Assembly: GCF_022760995.1 (NCBI RefSeq)
Contig: NZ_JAKWJO010000002.1
Span: 372,001 to 436,000 of the forward strand
Length of the DNA stretch: 64,000 nt
Source: Dyella sedimenti
GTDB lineage: Bacteria > Pseudomonadota > Gammaproteobacteria > Xanthomonadales > Rhodanobacteraceae
Direction: 5' to 3'
In this document: piece by piece, positions 41,762 to 55,775 of the stretch
Position numbering within the stretch: position 1 is the stretch's first letter
Layout: the number at the start of each line of letters is the position of its first letter
Made by a program: the position numbers and the translations under genes
Notes under the pieces: generated by a model
Seen by the model: only the letters and a program-made list of their open reading frames with translations
Told to the model about the DNA's origin: nothing
Databases searched by the model: none

Positions 41762-43450
41762 TCAAGCCGCCTTGGCGTCCGCGCGCTCGACGCTGCGGGT
41801 AATCAGCCACTGCTGCACCAGGCTGGTGGCGCCGTTGACCACCCAGTACAGCACCAGGCCGGCGGGGAAGAAGAAGAACATCACGCCGAACAGCACCGGC
41901 ATCACCTTCATCATCTTCTGCTGGGCCGGGTCCATGCCCGCCGCCGAGGGCGACAGCCATTGGGTGGCCAGCATCACCAGCACGTACAGCACCGGCAGCA
42001 CGAAGAACGGGTCGGGCGCGGACAGGTCGTGGATCCAGCCGAAGAACGGCGAATGGCGCAGCTCCACGCTTTCCATCAGCACGCGGTACAGGCCGAAGAA
42101 CACCGGCATGGTCACCAGCACCGGCAGGCAGCCCGACATCGGGTTGACCTTCTCCTTCTTGTACAGCTCCATCATGGCCTGCTGCATCTTCATCTTGTCG
42201 TCGCCGTAACGCTCCTTGAGGGCGTTGATGCGCGGCTGCAACTTGCGCATCTTGGCGCCGGAGCGGAACTGCGCGGCGGTGAGCTTCCACAGCACCGCCT
42301 TGAGCAGCAGCACCAGCAGGATGATGGCCACGCCCCAGTTGCCGCTGATCGCATGCAGCTGCGAGAGCAGCCAGTGCAGCGGCTGCGCCACCACGGTCAG
42401 CCAACCGTAGTTGGTGGTGAGGTCGAGGCCGGGCGCCACCTGGTCCAGCGTGCCCTGCAGCTTCGGGCCGATGTAGAGGCGCGAGGCGGTGGTGAGGCTC
42501 TGGCCCGGCGCCACGCTCAGCGAGGGGCCGACCGCGCGGATAAGGTAGATCGGCTGCGCGGTGTCGGGATTGATCACGCTGGTGCTGTAGGTGTCCGCTT
42601 CCTGCGCCTGCGGGATCCAGGCGACGAAGAAGTAGTGCTGCAGCATCGAGGCCCAACCGCCGGTGATGGCGTGGTTGAGCGGCTTCTTGGCGAAGTCGGC
42701 GAAGGGCAGCGTGGACATCTTTTCATCGGGGCTGTACCAGGCCGCGCCGTAGAAGCTGTGCGAGGCCGGGTCGCTGAAGTTCTGCCACCAGCTCTTCTGC
42801 TGCGCCGGCGCCACGCGCTGCAGCTGCTCGTAGGCGTTGCCCTGCCAGGCGCCGGCGCCGCCGTTCTCGATCTTCTGCTCGACGGCCACCACGTAGCTGC
42901 CGCGCTTGAGCACGTAGCTCTTGGTGACCTTGAGCCCAGAGGCGTCCTGCCAGGTGAGGTCGACCTTGAGCTCGTCCTGGCCCTGGGCCAGCGCGTAGCT
43001 GCCCTGCGCGGCCTGGAACACCGCGCGATGGTCGGGCGCGGCGCCCTGGTTGCTGACCAGGCCGCTCTGCGCCACGAAATACTGCGCGCGGTCGTCGTCG
43101 AGCAGGCGCACCGGCGCCGGGTCCGGATCCTTCTTGGTGCGCGGCGCCGACGGGTAGTTGAGCAGTTCCGAGCGCACCACGGTGCCGCCGCGGGTATCCA
43201 CGGTCAGGCGCAGCACGTCGGTGGCGAGGGTAATCAGCTGCGCGGACGCCTCGTTGGCGGTGCCCGGCACCGCGGCCGGCGCGCCGGCGCTACCTGGCAC
43301 GCTGGCGTCGGCGATGGCTGGCGTCGCGGCGGACGACGACGAGGCCACGGTGGCCGGCGGCTGCGGACCGTAGTCCTTCTCCCAGGCCGAGAACAGCAGG
43401 TAGGCCACGGCCAGCAGGGCGAAGATGAGGAACGTACGCGTTTGATTCAT
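41762..43450 (-). CDS. yidC: Membrane protein insertase YidC
   Basis: This 562-residue insertase has the N-terminal anchor (FLIFALLAVAYLLFSAW). A large periplasmic P1 domain (about 60-340) and the core of five helices follow, with the Arg of KLTAAQFRSGAKMRKLQPRI and GCLPVLVTMPVFFGLYRVLM. The protein inserts and folds inner-membrane proteins with or without Sec. It is third in the rpmH-rnpA-yidC unit. No yidD lies between rnpA and yidC; the 58-nt spacer leaves no room. Confidence 0.97.
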   Translation of the reverse strand: MNQTRTFLIFALLAVAYLLFSAWEKDYGPQPPATVASSSSAATPAIADASVPGSAGAPAAVPGTANEASAQLITLATDVLRLTVDTRGGTVVRSELLNYPSAPRTKKDPDPAPVRLLDDDRAQYFVAQSGLVSNQGAAPDHRAVFQAAQGSYALAQGQDELKVDLTWQDASGLKVTKSYVLKRGSYVVAVEQKIENGGAGAWQGNAYEQLQRVAPAQQKSWWQNFSDPASHSFYGAAWYSPDEKMSTLPFADFAKKPLNHAITGGWASMLQHYFFVAWIPQAQEADTYSTSVINPDTAQPIYLIRAVGPSLSVAPGQSLTTASRLYIGPKLQGTLDQVAPGLDLTTNYGWLTVVAQPLHWLLSQLHAISGNWGVAIILLVLLLKAVLWKLTAAQFRSGAKMRKLQPRINALKERYGDDKMKMQQAMMELYKKEKVNPMSGCLPVLVTMPVFFGLYRVLMESVELRHSPFFGWIHDLSAPDPFFVLPVLYVLVMLATQWLSPSAAGMDPAQQKMMKVMPVLFGVMFFFFPAGLVLYWVVNGATSLVQQWLITRSVERADAKAA

Positions 43451-43508
43451 CGCGGAGCAGATCCGGTGGATGCCGCGACGCAGGGCCGCGGAGGAGGGTG
43501 GGAAAAGG

Positions 43509-43907
43509 TCAACGCACGATTGTGCCGGCCGGGTCGTCCGCCTTCAATGTGGCCTCGAGCCTCACGGAGCGCAGCTTTTTCCACAACCCGTCGAGTTCGG
43601 CCAGCAGCTCGGGGCCCGGCAGGCCGGCAGTCTGTTCGCGCGCCATGACCATGAGGTCCACGGCGGGCAGTTCCAGGCGGATCCGCCGGAAGGATTCGCG
43701 CACCAGGCGCTTGATGCGGTTGCGCTCCACCGCGTGCTTGGACACGCGCTTGGAGATGGCCAGGCCCAGCCGGGGATGGCCCAGCCCGTTCGGGCGATAG
43801 CGCACAGAAAAACAGCGGCCGCCGAAGCGGCCGCTGGCATGACGCAAAGCAGCGAAGTCACCGGCGCGGCGGAGCCGCGTCTCGCGCGGCAGGCCGGCGG
43901 CACGCAT
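43509..43907 (-). CDS. rnpA: Ribonuclease P protein component
   Basis: This 132-residue basic protein helps the RNase P RNA cut tRNA precursors. LPRETRLRRAGDFAALRHAS, the RNA-binding LAISKRVSKHAVERNRIKRL and VRESFRRIRLELPAVDLMVM are typical. It begins 13 nt after the rpmH stop, as usual in this operon. Confidence 0.96.
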   Translation of the reverse strand: MRAAGLPRETRLRRAGDFAALRHASGRFGGRCFSVRYRPNGLGHPRLGLAISKRVSKHAVERNRIKRLVRESFRRIRLELPAVDLMVMAREQTAGLPGPELLAELDGLWKKLRSVRLEATLKADDPAGTIVR

Positions 43908-43920
43908 GGGGACGCGCCGC

Positions 43921-44058
43921 TTACGGGATCAGGCGCTTGCGGCCCTTGGCGCGACGTGCGTTCAGCACCTTGCGGCCATCGGCGGTCGCCATGCGGGCAC
44001 GAAAGCCGTGGGTGCGGGCACGCTTGAGCTTGCTGGGCTGGAAGGTCCGCTTCGACAT
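43921..44058 (-). CDS. rpmH: 50S ribosomal protein L34
   Basis: This 45-residue protein, [20 protein letters not shown] then [20 protein letters not shown], is ribosomal protein L34. GGAGGAAG precedes the start at 44058. It is first in the rpmH-rnpA-yidC unit and divergent from dnaA. Confidence 0.97.
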   Translation of the reverse strand: MSKRTFQPSKLKRARTHGFRARMATADGRKVLNARRAKGRKRLIP

Positions 44059-44096
44059 GGCTTCCTCCTAATAGTTAAGGTGGTAAAAGGTTGGAG

Positions 44097-44126
44097 ATTA
44101 TGCAGAGGGGGAAAGCCCCCTGTCAA
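44097..44126 (-). promoter_or_regulatory. Promoter for rpmH
   Basis: On the minus strand TTGACA (44126-44121) and CATAAT (44102-44097) are separated by 18 bp, about 40 nt before rpmH. The GGGGGCTTTCCCCC spacer is itself a hairpin. The opposite TTGACA at 44144-44149 may serve dnaA, but no good -10 is clear. Confidence 0.6.
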
Positions 44127-44167
44127 ATCGGGGTGTTTCAGGGTTGACAAGGCCGCTGTTTACTTCC

Positions 44168-44188
44168 TGTGGATATCCATGTGGATAT
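44168..44188. promoter_or_regulatory. Tandem DnaA-box-like repeats upstream of dnaA
   Basis: TGTGGATATCCA occurs twice, at 44168-44179 and 44180-44191. Each holds TGTGGATAT, one base from the inverse DnaA box TGTGGATAA. The pair lies about 90 nt before dnaA and may serve DnaA autoregulation. Confidence 0.55.
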
Positions 44189-44273
44189 CCATGCCATGAA
44201 GGGGGCTTCGTGCTGCTAGACTTTCCGGTCCACCCCGCGCGCAAGCGCTCCTTCCTGCGGTTGAAAAGTATCC

Positions 44274-45629
44274 ATGAGTGACCTGTGGCGGCGCTGTCTG
44301 GAGCGTCTCGAGGGCGAATTGAACGCCGAAGACCTGCATACCTGGCTGATGCCGCTGCAGGCGCGCGACGACACCCATGGCCTGCAGTTGTTCGCCCCCA
44401 ACCCGTACACCCTGGAAATGGTGCGCGAGCGCTACCTGGCCCGCATCGAGACGGTGATCAGCCAGCTGACCGGCCATGAGCTGACGGTGCGGCTGGAGGT
44501 CGGCTCCAGCTCGCCGCGCGCCCATGCCAGCGGCAAGGCCGCCCCGCCGGCGCCGGCAGCGGTCGCCAAGGCCGCACCCGCCGTGATGGAAGCCCCTGCG
44601 CCCAGCTTCAGCCACAACCTGGACCCTCACTACACCTTCGAGACCTTCGTCGAGGGCAAGTCCAACCAGCTGGGCAAGGCCGCCGCCATGCAGGTGGCGA
44701 TGAATCCGGGCCGCGCCTACAACCCGTTGCTGCTGTACGGCGGCACCGGCCTGGGCAAGACCCACCTGATGCACGCCACCGGCAACCTGATGCGCGAGCG
44801 CAACCCGGATTTCAAGGTGCTGTACCTGCGCTCGGAGCAGTTCGTCGGCTCGATGATCGAGGCGCTGCGTACCAAGAGCATGGACGAGTTCAAGCGGCGC
44901 TTCCGCTCGGTGGACGCGCTGCTGATCGACGACATCCAGTTCTTCGCCGGCAAGGACACCACGCAGGAGGAGTTCTTCCACACCTTCAACGCACTGTTCG
45001 AGTCCAAGCAGCAGATCATCCTCACCTGCGATCGCTACCCCAAGGAAGTGGACAAGCTCGAGCCACGCCTGAAGTCGCGTCTGGGCTGGGGCCTGTCGGT
45101 GGCGATCGAGCCGCCGGACTTCGAGACGCGCGCGGCGATCCTGCTGGCCAAGGCGCACGACAAGGGCGTGGCGGTGGGGGAGAACGTGGCGATGCTGCTG
45201 GCCAAGCGCATCCGCTCCAACGTGCGCGACCTGGAAGGCGCGCTCAATACCCTGGCGGCGCGCGCCAACTTCTACGGCAAGCCGATCACCATCGACTTTG
45301 CGGAGGAAACCCTGCGCGACCTGCTGGCCACGCACGCCCAGGCGGTGACCGTGCCCAACATCCAGAAGACGGTGGCCGACTACTACCAGGTGCGCCTGCA
45401 GGACCTGCTGTCCAAGCGCCGTGTGCGCTCGCTGGCCCGGCCGCGCCAGATCGCAATGGCCTTGTCCAAGGAACTGACCGAGCACAGCCTGCCCGAGATC
45501 GGCGAAGCCTTCGGCGGCCGCGACCATACGACGGTGCTGCATGCCTGCCGCACCATCCGGAAGCTTTGCGAGACCGACACGCGGATGCGCCAGGACTGGG
45601 AACAATTGATCCGCATCCTTACCGGTTGA
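44274..45629 (+). CDS. dnaA: Chromosomal replication initiator DnaA
   Basis: This 451-residue AAA+ protein opens the origin. Domain I ([20 protein letters not shown]) is followed by a Pro/Ala linker and domain III with Walker [20 protein letters not shown] near residue 158. Walker [17 protein letters not shown] and domain IV with the DnaA-box helix [36 protein letters not shown] follow. The dnaA-dnaN-recF-gyrB order marks the origin region. Confidence 0.98.
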   Translation: MSDLWRRCLERLEGELNAEDLHTWLMPLQARDDTHGLQLFAPNPYTLEMVRERYLARIETVISQLTGHELTVRLEVGSSSPRAHASGKAAPPAPAAVAKAAPAVMEAPAPSFSHNLDPHYTFETFVEGKSNQLGKAAAMQVAMNPGRAYNPLLLYGGTGLGKTHLMHATGNLMRERNPDFKVLYLRSEQFVGSMIEALRTKSMDEFKRRFRSVDALLIDDIQFFAGKDTTQEEFFHTFNALFESKQQIILTCDRYPKEVDKLEPRLKSRLGWGLSVAIEPPDFETRAAILLAKAHDKGVAVGENVAMLLAKRIRSNVRDLEGALNTLAARANFYGKPITIDFAEETLRDLLATHAQAVTVPNIQKTVADYYQVRLQDLLSKRRVRSLARPRQIAMALSKELTEHSLPEIGEAFGGRDHTTVLHACRTIRKLCETDTRMRQDWEQLIRILTG

Positions 45630-45880
45630 GCCGCGGCGCCGGCTGTGCACCAAATGCTTGAAAAGTGCGGTGGCAAGCTGTGGATAATAGGTGGACTATC
45701 TGGACGACAAAGTTATCCACATCCGGCCCACAGTCATCCAGCGCTTTGAGACACAACCCGGGAATCACATAGCTCTTTGATTCTCAAGGGGAATTTTGGT
45801 TTCAAAAGTTATCCACCACGCCTACCACCACCACAGAACTTCTTTTAAAAACAGAAAAGCAGGATTGGGGAAGCGCATAC
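45630..45880. other. Candidate oriC between dnaA and dnaN
   Basis: Two perfect DnaA boxes lie in this 251-nt spacer: TGTGGATAA at 45679-45687 (inverse of TTATCCACA) and TTATCCACA at 45713-45721. TTATCCACC at 45809-45817 is one base away. The right half, 45770-45860, is AT-rich and would suit unwinding. I infer origin function from boxes and context; strand bias was not computed. Confidence 0.7.
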
Positions 45881-46981
45881 ATGCAATTCAGCATTCAACG
45901 AGAAGCTCTGCTCAAACCGTTGCAGCAGGTCGTGGGCGTGGTCGAACGCCGCCAGACGCTGCCGGTGCTCGCCAACCTGCTGGTCAAGGTCGCCGACGGC
46001 AAAGTGTCGATGACCGGCACCGACCTCGAAGTGGAAATGGTCGCGACCACCGTGGCCGACAAGCTGGCGGACGGGGAGATAACCATCCCGGCCCGCAAGC
46101 TGTTCGATATCGTGCGAGCCTTGCCCGATGGCGCGCAGATCGAGCTCAAGCTCAATGGCGACCGCGTGGCGCTCAACGCGGGCCGCAGCCGCTTTACCCT
46201 GGCCACGCTGCCAGCAACCGAGTTCCCGACCATCGATGAGATCGAGCTGGTCGAACGGGTCAGCCTGCCGGAAGAAGTGCTGCGCGACCTGATGGAACGC
46301 ACCGCCTTCGCCATGGCCAACCAGGATGTGCGCTACTACCTCAATGGCATGCTGCTGGACCTGCAGGAGCACACGCTGCGTTGCGTGGCCACCGACGGCC
46401 ATCGCCTGGCCTTGAAGGAAACCCAGCTGGAAAGCACGGTGGCGGCGCGCCGCCAGATCATCATTCCGCGCAAGGGCGTCAATGAGCTGATCGGCTTGTT
46501 CGAGACCGGCGATGGCCAGATCGAACTGGAATTCGGGCGCAACCACCTGCGCGTTCGCCGTGGCGACGTAGTGTTCACTTCCAAGCTGATCGATGGCCGT
46601 TTCCCGGATTACGAAGCGGTGATTCCTCTAGGCGCCGACAAGCACGCCACGCTGGATCGCGAAGTGTTGCGCGGTGCCCTGCAGCGCGCGGCGATCCTTT
46701 CCAACGAGAAGTACCGCGGCGTCAAGCTGGAACTGTCGCCGGGCAAGTTGCGCATCGTGGCGCACAACCCGGAGCAGGAAGAAGCGGTGGAAGAACTGGA
46801 AGCCGATACGGTGGTTTCCGACCTGGCCGTCGGCTTCAATGTGGGCTATCTGCTCGACGCGCTCGGCGCGCTGCGCGGCGAACGCGCCCGGCTCAACCTG
46901 CGCGACGCCCAATCCAGCTGCCTGGTACAGGAGGACGACAACGACCAGGCTCGCCACGTCATCATGCCGCTGCGGCTCTGA
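45881..46981 (+). CDS. dnaN: DNA polymerase III sliding clamp
   Basis: This 366-residue beta clamp encircles DNA as a dimer and tethers polymerase III. MQFSIQREALLKPLQQVVGV, NQDVRYYLNGMLLDLQEHTL and the C-terminal HVIMPLRL are typical of the three-domain fold. It follows dnaA across the candidate origin and precedes recF after 96 nt. Confidence 0.98.
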   Translation: MQFSIQREALLKPLQQVVGVVERRQTLPVLANLLVKVADGKVSMTGTDLEVEMVATTVADKLADGEITIPARKLFDIVRALPDGAQIELKLNGDRVALNAGRSRFTLATLPATEFPTIDEIELVERVSLPEEVLRDLMERTAFAMANQDVRYYLNGMLLDLQEHTLRCVATDGHRLALKETQLESTVAARRQIIIPRKGVNELIGLFETGDGQIELEFGRNHLRVRRGDVVFTSKLIDGRFPDYEAVIPLGADKHATLDREVLRGALQRAAILSNEKYRGVKLELSPGKLRIVAHNPEQEEAVEELEADTVVSDLAVGFNVGYLLDALGALRGERARLNLRDAQSSCLVQEDDNDQARHVIMPLRL

Positions 46982-47077
46982 TGTCGGACAAGCGTTTGCC
47001 GAAGCCGGGCAAGCCGATAGGGAACGCCGGAGTGATCGCAAGACGCTCCGGCGTTCTTGCGTCTGGAGCCGCCTGAC

Positions 47078-50652
<3,575 letters not shown>

Positions 50653-50968
50653 ATCCATGGGACGGCGTTGGCGGCCGCTGTGGGATGGCCGTCACACCGT
50701 CCCATAGTTTTGCCCGCATGTAACAATGTATTAGTGCGCTAATGCGCGAAGCCAAGGCCGGAAGAGCGCGTTTTCCAGGGCAAAAAGTCACGGTAGGTCC
50801 GGCCTGCATGCTTGAAAATCATGTCCAGTCGCCGGCGTACGGTTCAACACATTGATTCTTAACAATCTTTCGTGTGGCGCTGCGACTTGTTATCTACCGC
50901 CTAGTCAGGTTACGCTCAGCGATCCCCCGCGTCGTCGGCGCGTGAAAACCTTACACCTGAGGACTGCC
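50653..50968. terminator. gyrB terminator candidate and non-coding spacer
   Basis: ATGGGACGG (50657-50665) pairs perfectly with CCGTCCCAT (50697-50705), followed by AGTTTTG; this is probably the gyrB terminator. The rest of this 316-nt gene-free spacer should hold the promoter for the TPR gene. I see no confident -35/-10 pair. Confidence 0.5.
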
Positions 50969-52258
50969 ATGAAGCGTGTTCCCTTGATCAAGATGCTTGC
51001 CGGTACGGCGCTGGCCCTGGCCGTGGTGAGCACCCCGGTCATCGCGGGCAGCAGCTCTTCCAAAGACAAGAAGGAAGCGCTGTACCCCAACGCCACCCGC
51101 ACGGAACCGAAGCTGGATCTGACCAGCGAGAAGGACCAGAAGGCCATCAACGAAGGCCTCGACGCGGTCAACAATCAGGACAAGGACAAGGCGACCCAGC
51201 TGCTCCAGCCGATCGTCGACAACAGCAAGAGCAAGTACGCCCAGGCGCTGGCCCTGCAGGGCCTGGCCAACGTGCACTACAACGACGGCGACGTGAAGGG
51301 CGCCATCGACCTGCTCAAGCGCTCGCTCGACATCGGCGTGATGCCGAACGACACCTATTTCCAGCTCGAGTACATGCTGGCCCAGTTCTACCTGGCCGAC
51401 GAGCAGTACCAGGCGTCCATCGACACGGTGGAGAAGTGGCGCACCGAAGGCCGCAAGGAAACCGCCGAGTCCTATGCGCTGGAAGGCAACGCCTACTACC
51501 GCCTCGAGAAGTATCCCGAAGCGATCGCCGCCATCAAGAAGGCGCAGTCGCTGACCGACAAGCCGAACGACAGCTGGAACCAGATCCTGATGGCCAGCTA
51601 CTCCGAATCCGGCCAGGGCGACCAGGCCGCGCAGGTGGCCCAGCAGCAGCTGGCCGCCAACCCGAACGATCCGAACGCGCTGAACAATGCCGTGGCGGTG
51701 CTGATGCAGGCGCAGAAGTATCCCGAGGCCATCGCGCTGATGGAGAAGGCCAAGGCCAATGGCCAGCTCAAGACCGAGAAGGACTACGTCAACCTTGCCA
51801 AGCTCTACCTGGTCACCGGCCAGAACAGCGGCGATGAGAAGGGTCCGGCCACCAAGGCGGTCGCCACGCTGGACGACGGCCTGGGCAAGGGTGTGATCCA
51901 GCCGACGGCCGAGAACTACATGCTGCTCGGCGCGGCCTCCTTCATGTCCGACAACAACGCCAAGGCGCTGGAGGCCTACCGCAAGGCCATCCCGCTGGCC
52001 AAGGATGGCGAGCCCAGCATCCGCGCCGGCCAGCTGCTGATCGCCGACAACAAGTACAGCGAGGCCAAGGGCCTCATCCAACAGGGCATCGACAAAGGCG
52101 TGCAGCACAAGGGCACCGCTTATATGTTGCTGGCCGAAGCGTGCCGTGGCCTGAAGGACAAGGCGGGCACGATCTCAGCCATGGAGAAGGCCGCACAGGA
52201 CCCCGAAACCTCCGACAAGGCCAAGGCCTGGTTGAAGGCGCAGGGAGCGGGCAAATAA
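50969..52258 (+). CDS. Periplasmic TPR protein upstream of the TonB genes
   Basis: This 429-residue protein has a signal peptide (IKMLAGTALALAVVSTPVIA) and tandem TPR units (YAQALALQGLANVHYNDGDV, YALEGNAYYRLEKYPEAIAA, NALNNAVAVLMQAQKYPEAI, AENYMLLGAASFMSDNNAKA). It is exported and likely a scaffold in the periplasm. Its place before tonB-exbB-exbD-exbD2 suggests a role in TonB-linked uptake, in the way TtpC-like TPR proteins assist some TonB systems; this is inferred from context. Confidence 0.75.
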   Translation: MKRVPLIKMLAGTALALAVVSTPVIAGSSSSKDKKEALYPNATRTEPKLDLTSEKDQKAINEGLDAVNNQDKDKATQLLQPIVDNSKSKYAQALALQGLANVHYNDGDVKGAIDLLKRSLDIGVMPNDTYFQLEYMLAQFYLADEQYQASIDTVEKWRTEGRKETAESYALEGNAYYRLEKYPEAIAAIKKAQSLTDKPNDSWNQILMASYSESGQGDQAAQVAQQQLAANPNDPNALNNAVAVLMQAQKYPEAIALMEKAKANGQLKTEKDYVNLAKLYLVTGQNSGDEKGPATKAVATLDDGLGKGVIQPTAENYMLLGAASFMSDNNAKALEAYRKAIPLAKDGEPSIRAGQLLIADNKYSEAKGLIQQGIDKGVQHKGTAYMLLAEACRGLKDKAGTISAMEKAAQDPETSDKAKAWLKAQGAGK

Positions 52259-52275
52259 GGCAAACGTGTAAACAG

Positions 52276-52314
52276 CCGCGGGGCCGGATAGACGTCCATA
52301 TGAATGCCCCGCGG
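52276..52314. terminator. Inverted repeat after the TPR gene
   Basis: CCGCGGGGC (52276-52284) pairs with GCCCCGCGG (52306-52314), 9 bp, 21-nt loop. It could weaken readthrough into tonB, but there is no T-run. Confidence 0.4.
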
Positions 52315-52460
52315 GTGCTATACAAATGCCATGTGCTGTTGTACCGTTGAAACCTTTCCGTGCTCTCGTCCAGTGGCAATCGTCATCCCCTTTTGGATCG
52401 ATATTGCCACCGGGTGCCGTGACCACGGCTCACCGATTGATTAGCTCCAGATAGTGACAG

Positions 52461-53120
<660 letters not shown>

Positions 53121-53173
53121 CTGCGGTTACGGTCAATCAATCAGTTCACGCTTGACTTTCCAAGGGTAGCGTT

Positions 53174-53920
53174 ATGTTCCTGCAAACTTCTCCGGCCCCC
53201 GCGGGCGGTACCACCAACGCCGAAGCCATGAAGTCGATGGGCTTCGACCACCTCATCCACAACTTCGATTTCCTTGGCTGGATCGTGTTCGTGGTGCTGG
53301 TGGTGATGTCCTTCTCCTCCTGGTACTTCATCGTCGCCAACGCGATCCGCAACTCGATGGTTCGCGGTCGCGCCGACAAGGTCATCAACGGCTTCTGGTC
53401 CAATGGCTCCACCCAGGACGCCATTCGCGAACTCGAAGCCCAGCCCAAGGGCGAACCGTTCTCGAAGATCGCCCTCGACGCCGCCTCGGCCGTCGCGCAC
53501 CACCAGCAGGCCTCGGCCGGCACGGGTCGCCTCGCCGAGTCGCTGAGCCGTTCCGAGTTCATCGACCGCGCCCTGCGCCAGGCCGTCGCTCGCGAGAGCC
53601 TGCGCCTGGAAGGCGGCCTGACCCTGCTCGCCACGGTCGGTTCGTCGGCGCCGTTCATCGGTCTGCTCGGTACCGTGTGGGGCATCTACCACGCGCTGAT
53701 CAAGATCTCCGCGTCGGGCAACGCCTCGATGGAAGCGGTGGCCGGTCCGGTGGGCGAAGCGCTGATCATGACCGCCTTCGGTCTGTTCACCGCCATCCCG
53801 GCCGTGCTCGCCTACAACTTCTTCAACCGCTCCAACCGCCTGACCTACGCTCAGTTCGACGAGTTCGCGCACGACCTGCACGACTTCTTCGCCACCGGCG
53901 CCCGCGTCGAAGGCAAGTGA
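53174..53920 (+). CDS. exbB: TonB-system proton channel subunit ExbB
   Basis: This 248-residue MotA/TolQ/ExbB family protein has three membrane helices (WIVFVVLVVMSFSSWYFIV, LLATVGSSAPFIGLLGTVWG, ALIMTAFGLFTAIPAVLAYN). With ExbD it forms the proton channel that drives TonB. It begins 53 nt after tonB and is 11 nt from exbD. Confidence 0.95.
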   Translation: MFLQTSPAPAGGTTNAEAMKSMGFDHLIHNFDFLGWIVFVVLVVMSFSSWYFIVANAIRNSMVRGRADKVINGFWSNGSTQDAIRELEAQPKGEPFSKIALDAASAVAHHQQASAGTGRLAESLSRSEFIDRALRQAVARESLRLEGGLTLLATVGSSAPFIGLLGTVWGIYHALIKISASGNASMEAVAGPVGEALIMTAFGLFTAIPAVLAYNFFNRSNRLTYAQFDEFAHDLHDFFATGARVEGK

Positions 53921-53931
53921 GGATCTGACCC

Positions 53932-54345
53932 ATGGCAATGACCACTGGAGGCAATGCCGGCGGTCCGATGTCGGAGATCAACGTCACGCCGCTGGTCGAC
54001 GTGATGCTGGTGCTGCTGATCATCTTCATGATCACGGCGCCGCTGATGTCCCATCGAATCACGGTGGAACTGCCGACTGCCAATCCGAAGGTTTCGGATA
54101 CGGAGCCGGTGGAGCCGATGGACCTGGCCGTGAAGCCCGATGGCACGATGTACCTCAACGACATCGAAGTCACCGAAGCTGAATTGAAGGCCCAGTTTGC
54201 GGTTGCGGCGGCCAAGGCCCCGCAGCCGGAGCTGCAGCTCCGTGCGGACAAGACCACGGAATACAAGGTCGTGAAGAAGATCCTGGCCGACGCCAAGGAA
54301 CAAGGCATGGTCCATGTCGGTTTCATCACGACCGGCAAGGAGTAA
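53932..54345 (+). CDS. exbD: TonB-system subunit ExbD (first copy)
   Basis: This 137-residue protein has one helix with the proton-path Asp in NVTPLVDVMLVLLIIFMITA, then a periplasmic domain. It is 5 nt from the second exbD copy, which is alike over the first 45 residues. Confidence 0.94.
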   Translation: MAMTTGGNAGGPMSEINVTPLVDVMLVLLIIFMITAPLMSHRITVELPTANPKVSDTEPVEPMDLAVKPDGTMYLNDIEVTEAELKAQFAVAAAKAPQPELQLRADKTTEYKVVKKILADAKEQGMVHVGFITTGKE

Positions 54346-54350
54346 GAGAC

Positions 54351-54767
54351 ATGGCGTTCAGTTCTGGAAGTGGTAGCGGCCCGATGGCCGACATCAACGT
54401 CACGCCGCTGGTCGACGTGATGCTGGTGCTGCTGATCATCTTCATGATCACGGCACCGATGCTTACCCACAAAGTGAAGATCGACCTGCCGCAGCCCAAC
54501 CCGAATGTGGTCCAGCCGGAGAATCCGCCGGAACCCATCCGCCTGAAGATCGACCAGTCCGGCGCGCTGTACTGGAACGATACCCCGGTGGACGAGCTGG
54601 GCCTGAAGGCGCAGCTGGCGGTGATCGGTGGCCTGGGCGATCCGGCCAAGCAGCCGGAAGTGCAGATCAATGCGGACGATGGCGTGGCCTACGAGCACGT
54701 CGCCCGCGTGCTGTCCGATGCCAAGAGCTACGGCCTGACCAAGATCGGCTTCACCGAAGGTCAGTGA
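54351..54767 (+). CDS. exbD2: TonB-system subunit ExbD (second copy)
   Basis: This 138-residue ExbD paralogue has the same helix (NVTPLVDVMLVLLIIFMITA) but a different periplasmic domain (IDLPQPNPNVVQPENPPEPI). Two exbD genes after exbB are the layout known in Xanthomonas, where exbD2 is needed for some but not all uptake and for host responses. The terminator that follows ends the operon. Confidence 0.93.
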   Translation: MAFSSGSGSGPMADINVTPLVDVMLVLLIIFMITAPMLTHKVKIDLPQPNPNVVQPENPPEPIRLKIDQSGALYWNDTPVDELGLKAQLAVIGGLGDPAKQPEVQINADDGVAYEHVARVLSDAKSYGLTKIGFTEGQ

Positions 54768-54800
54768 TTTCGCTGTAAACGCAGTAACACTACCCTATGG

Positions 54801-54830
54801 ACCCCCGCCTTGTGCGGGGGTTCTTTTTTT
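54801..54830 (+). terminator. Intrinsic terminator of the TonB operon
   Basis: ACCCCCGC pairs with GCGGGGGT around CTTGT, followed by TCTTTTTTT. Strong, plus-strand. Confidence 0.9.
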
Positions 54831-54881
54831 GGGGATTCGGTGGGTCAGTGGATGGACGTCTAAACGTCCAGGCAGGATGGC

Positions 54882-54946
54882 GTCGCGCACAGGGTGCGCT
54901 CCCGAAAGGTGGCGGCATGTTTGTGGGAGCGCACCCTGTGCGCGAC
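54882..54946. repeat. REP inverted pair between exbD2 and pdxJ
   Basis: An inverse copy at 54882-54903 and a forward copy at 54922-54946 lie back to back, 18 nt apart, between convergent genes. A TGGACGT/ACGTCCA hairpin at 54853-54870 precedes them. Confidence 0.88.
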
Positions 54947-54959
54947 GCCCGGACTCGCC

Positions 54960-55703
54960 TCAGCGCAGGATCTGCAGGTAATTCCGCACCGTGGCCGCAA
55001 GCCCCTCGTACAGCGCCTCGCCGATCAGCGCGTGCCCGATGGACACCTCGGCCAGTCCCGGAATGGCGGCCTTGAAGGTGCCGAGGTTGGCCTGGCTGAG
55101 GTCGTGGCCGGCATTCACGGCCAGTCCCGCGTGTTGCGCACGCCGCGCGGTGTCCGCGCAACGTTCCAGCTCTTCTTGAACACGGCCTTCGGCGAAGGCA
55201 TGCGCGTAGGGCCCGGTATAGATCTCGATACGCTGCACGCCGATGGCCGCCACCGATTCGAAGCCGCTGGCGCCCGCATCGACGAACACGCTCACCCGGC
55301 AGCCGAGATCGCGCAGCTCGGCGACGATGGGGCGCAGCAGGTCGATGTCACGCGCCAGGTCGAAGCCATGGTCGGAGGTGATCTGCCCGTCGCTGTCGGG
55401 CACCAGGGTGACCTGGGTGGGGCGAACCTCGCGCGCCAGTGCGATCAATCCGGGGTACTCGCCGCGCGGCGGGGCGAACGGATTGCCTTCGATGTTGTAT
55501 TCCACGCGCCCGCGCAGCAGGGTTGCCAGCGCACGCACGTCGCCGGGACGAACATGCCGCTGGTCGGGCCGCGGGTGCACGGTGATGCCACCGCAGCCGG
55601 CATCGATGCAGGTATGCGCGGCGCGCAGTATGTCGGGCTCGTCGCCGCCGCGCGAATTGCGCAACACGGCGATCTTGTTGAGGTTGACGCTGAGCAGGGT
55701 CAT
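54960..55703 (-). CDS. pdxJ: Pyridoxine 5'-phosphate synthase
   Basis: This 247-residue TIM-barrel joins 1-deoxyxylulose 5-phosphate and 3-amino-2-oxopropyl phosphate in vitamin B6 synthesis. [45 protein letters not shown] and the C-terminal [16 protein letters not shown] are typical. ATG 55703 is chosen for the family start. It is followed by REP copies and preceded by the PPTase gene on the same strand. Confidence 0.96.
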   Translation of the reverse strand: MTLLSVNLNKIAVLRNSRGGDEPDILRAAHTCIDAGCGGITVHPRPDQRHVRPGDVRALATLLRGRVEYNIEGNPFAPPRGEYPGLIALAREVRPTQVTLVPDSDGQITSDHGFDLARDIDLLRPIVAELRDLGCRVSVFVDAGASGFESVAAIGVQRIEIYTGPYAHAFAEGRVQEELERCADTARRAQHAGLAVNAGHDLSQANLGTFKAAIPGLAEVSIGHALIGEALYEGLAATVRNYLQILR

Positions 55704-55775
55704 GGCGGAAGTGATACTCGCGAACGGGGCAACATCCGGCGCCATGGCGGCGGCGGGGGGCAAACAGTGCGCCGA

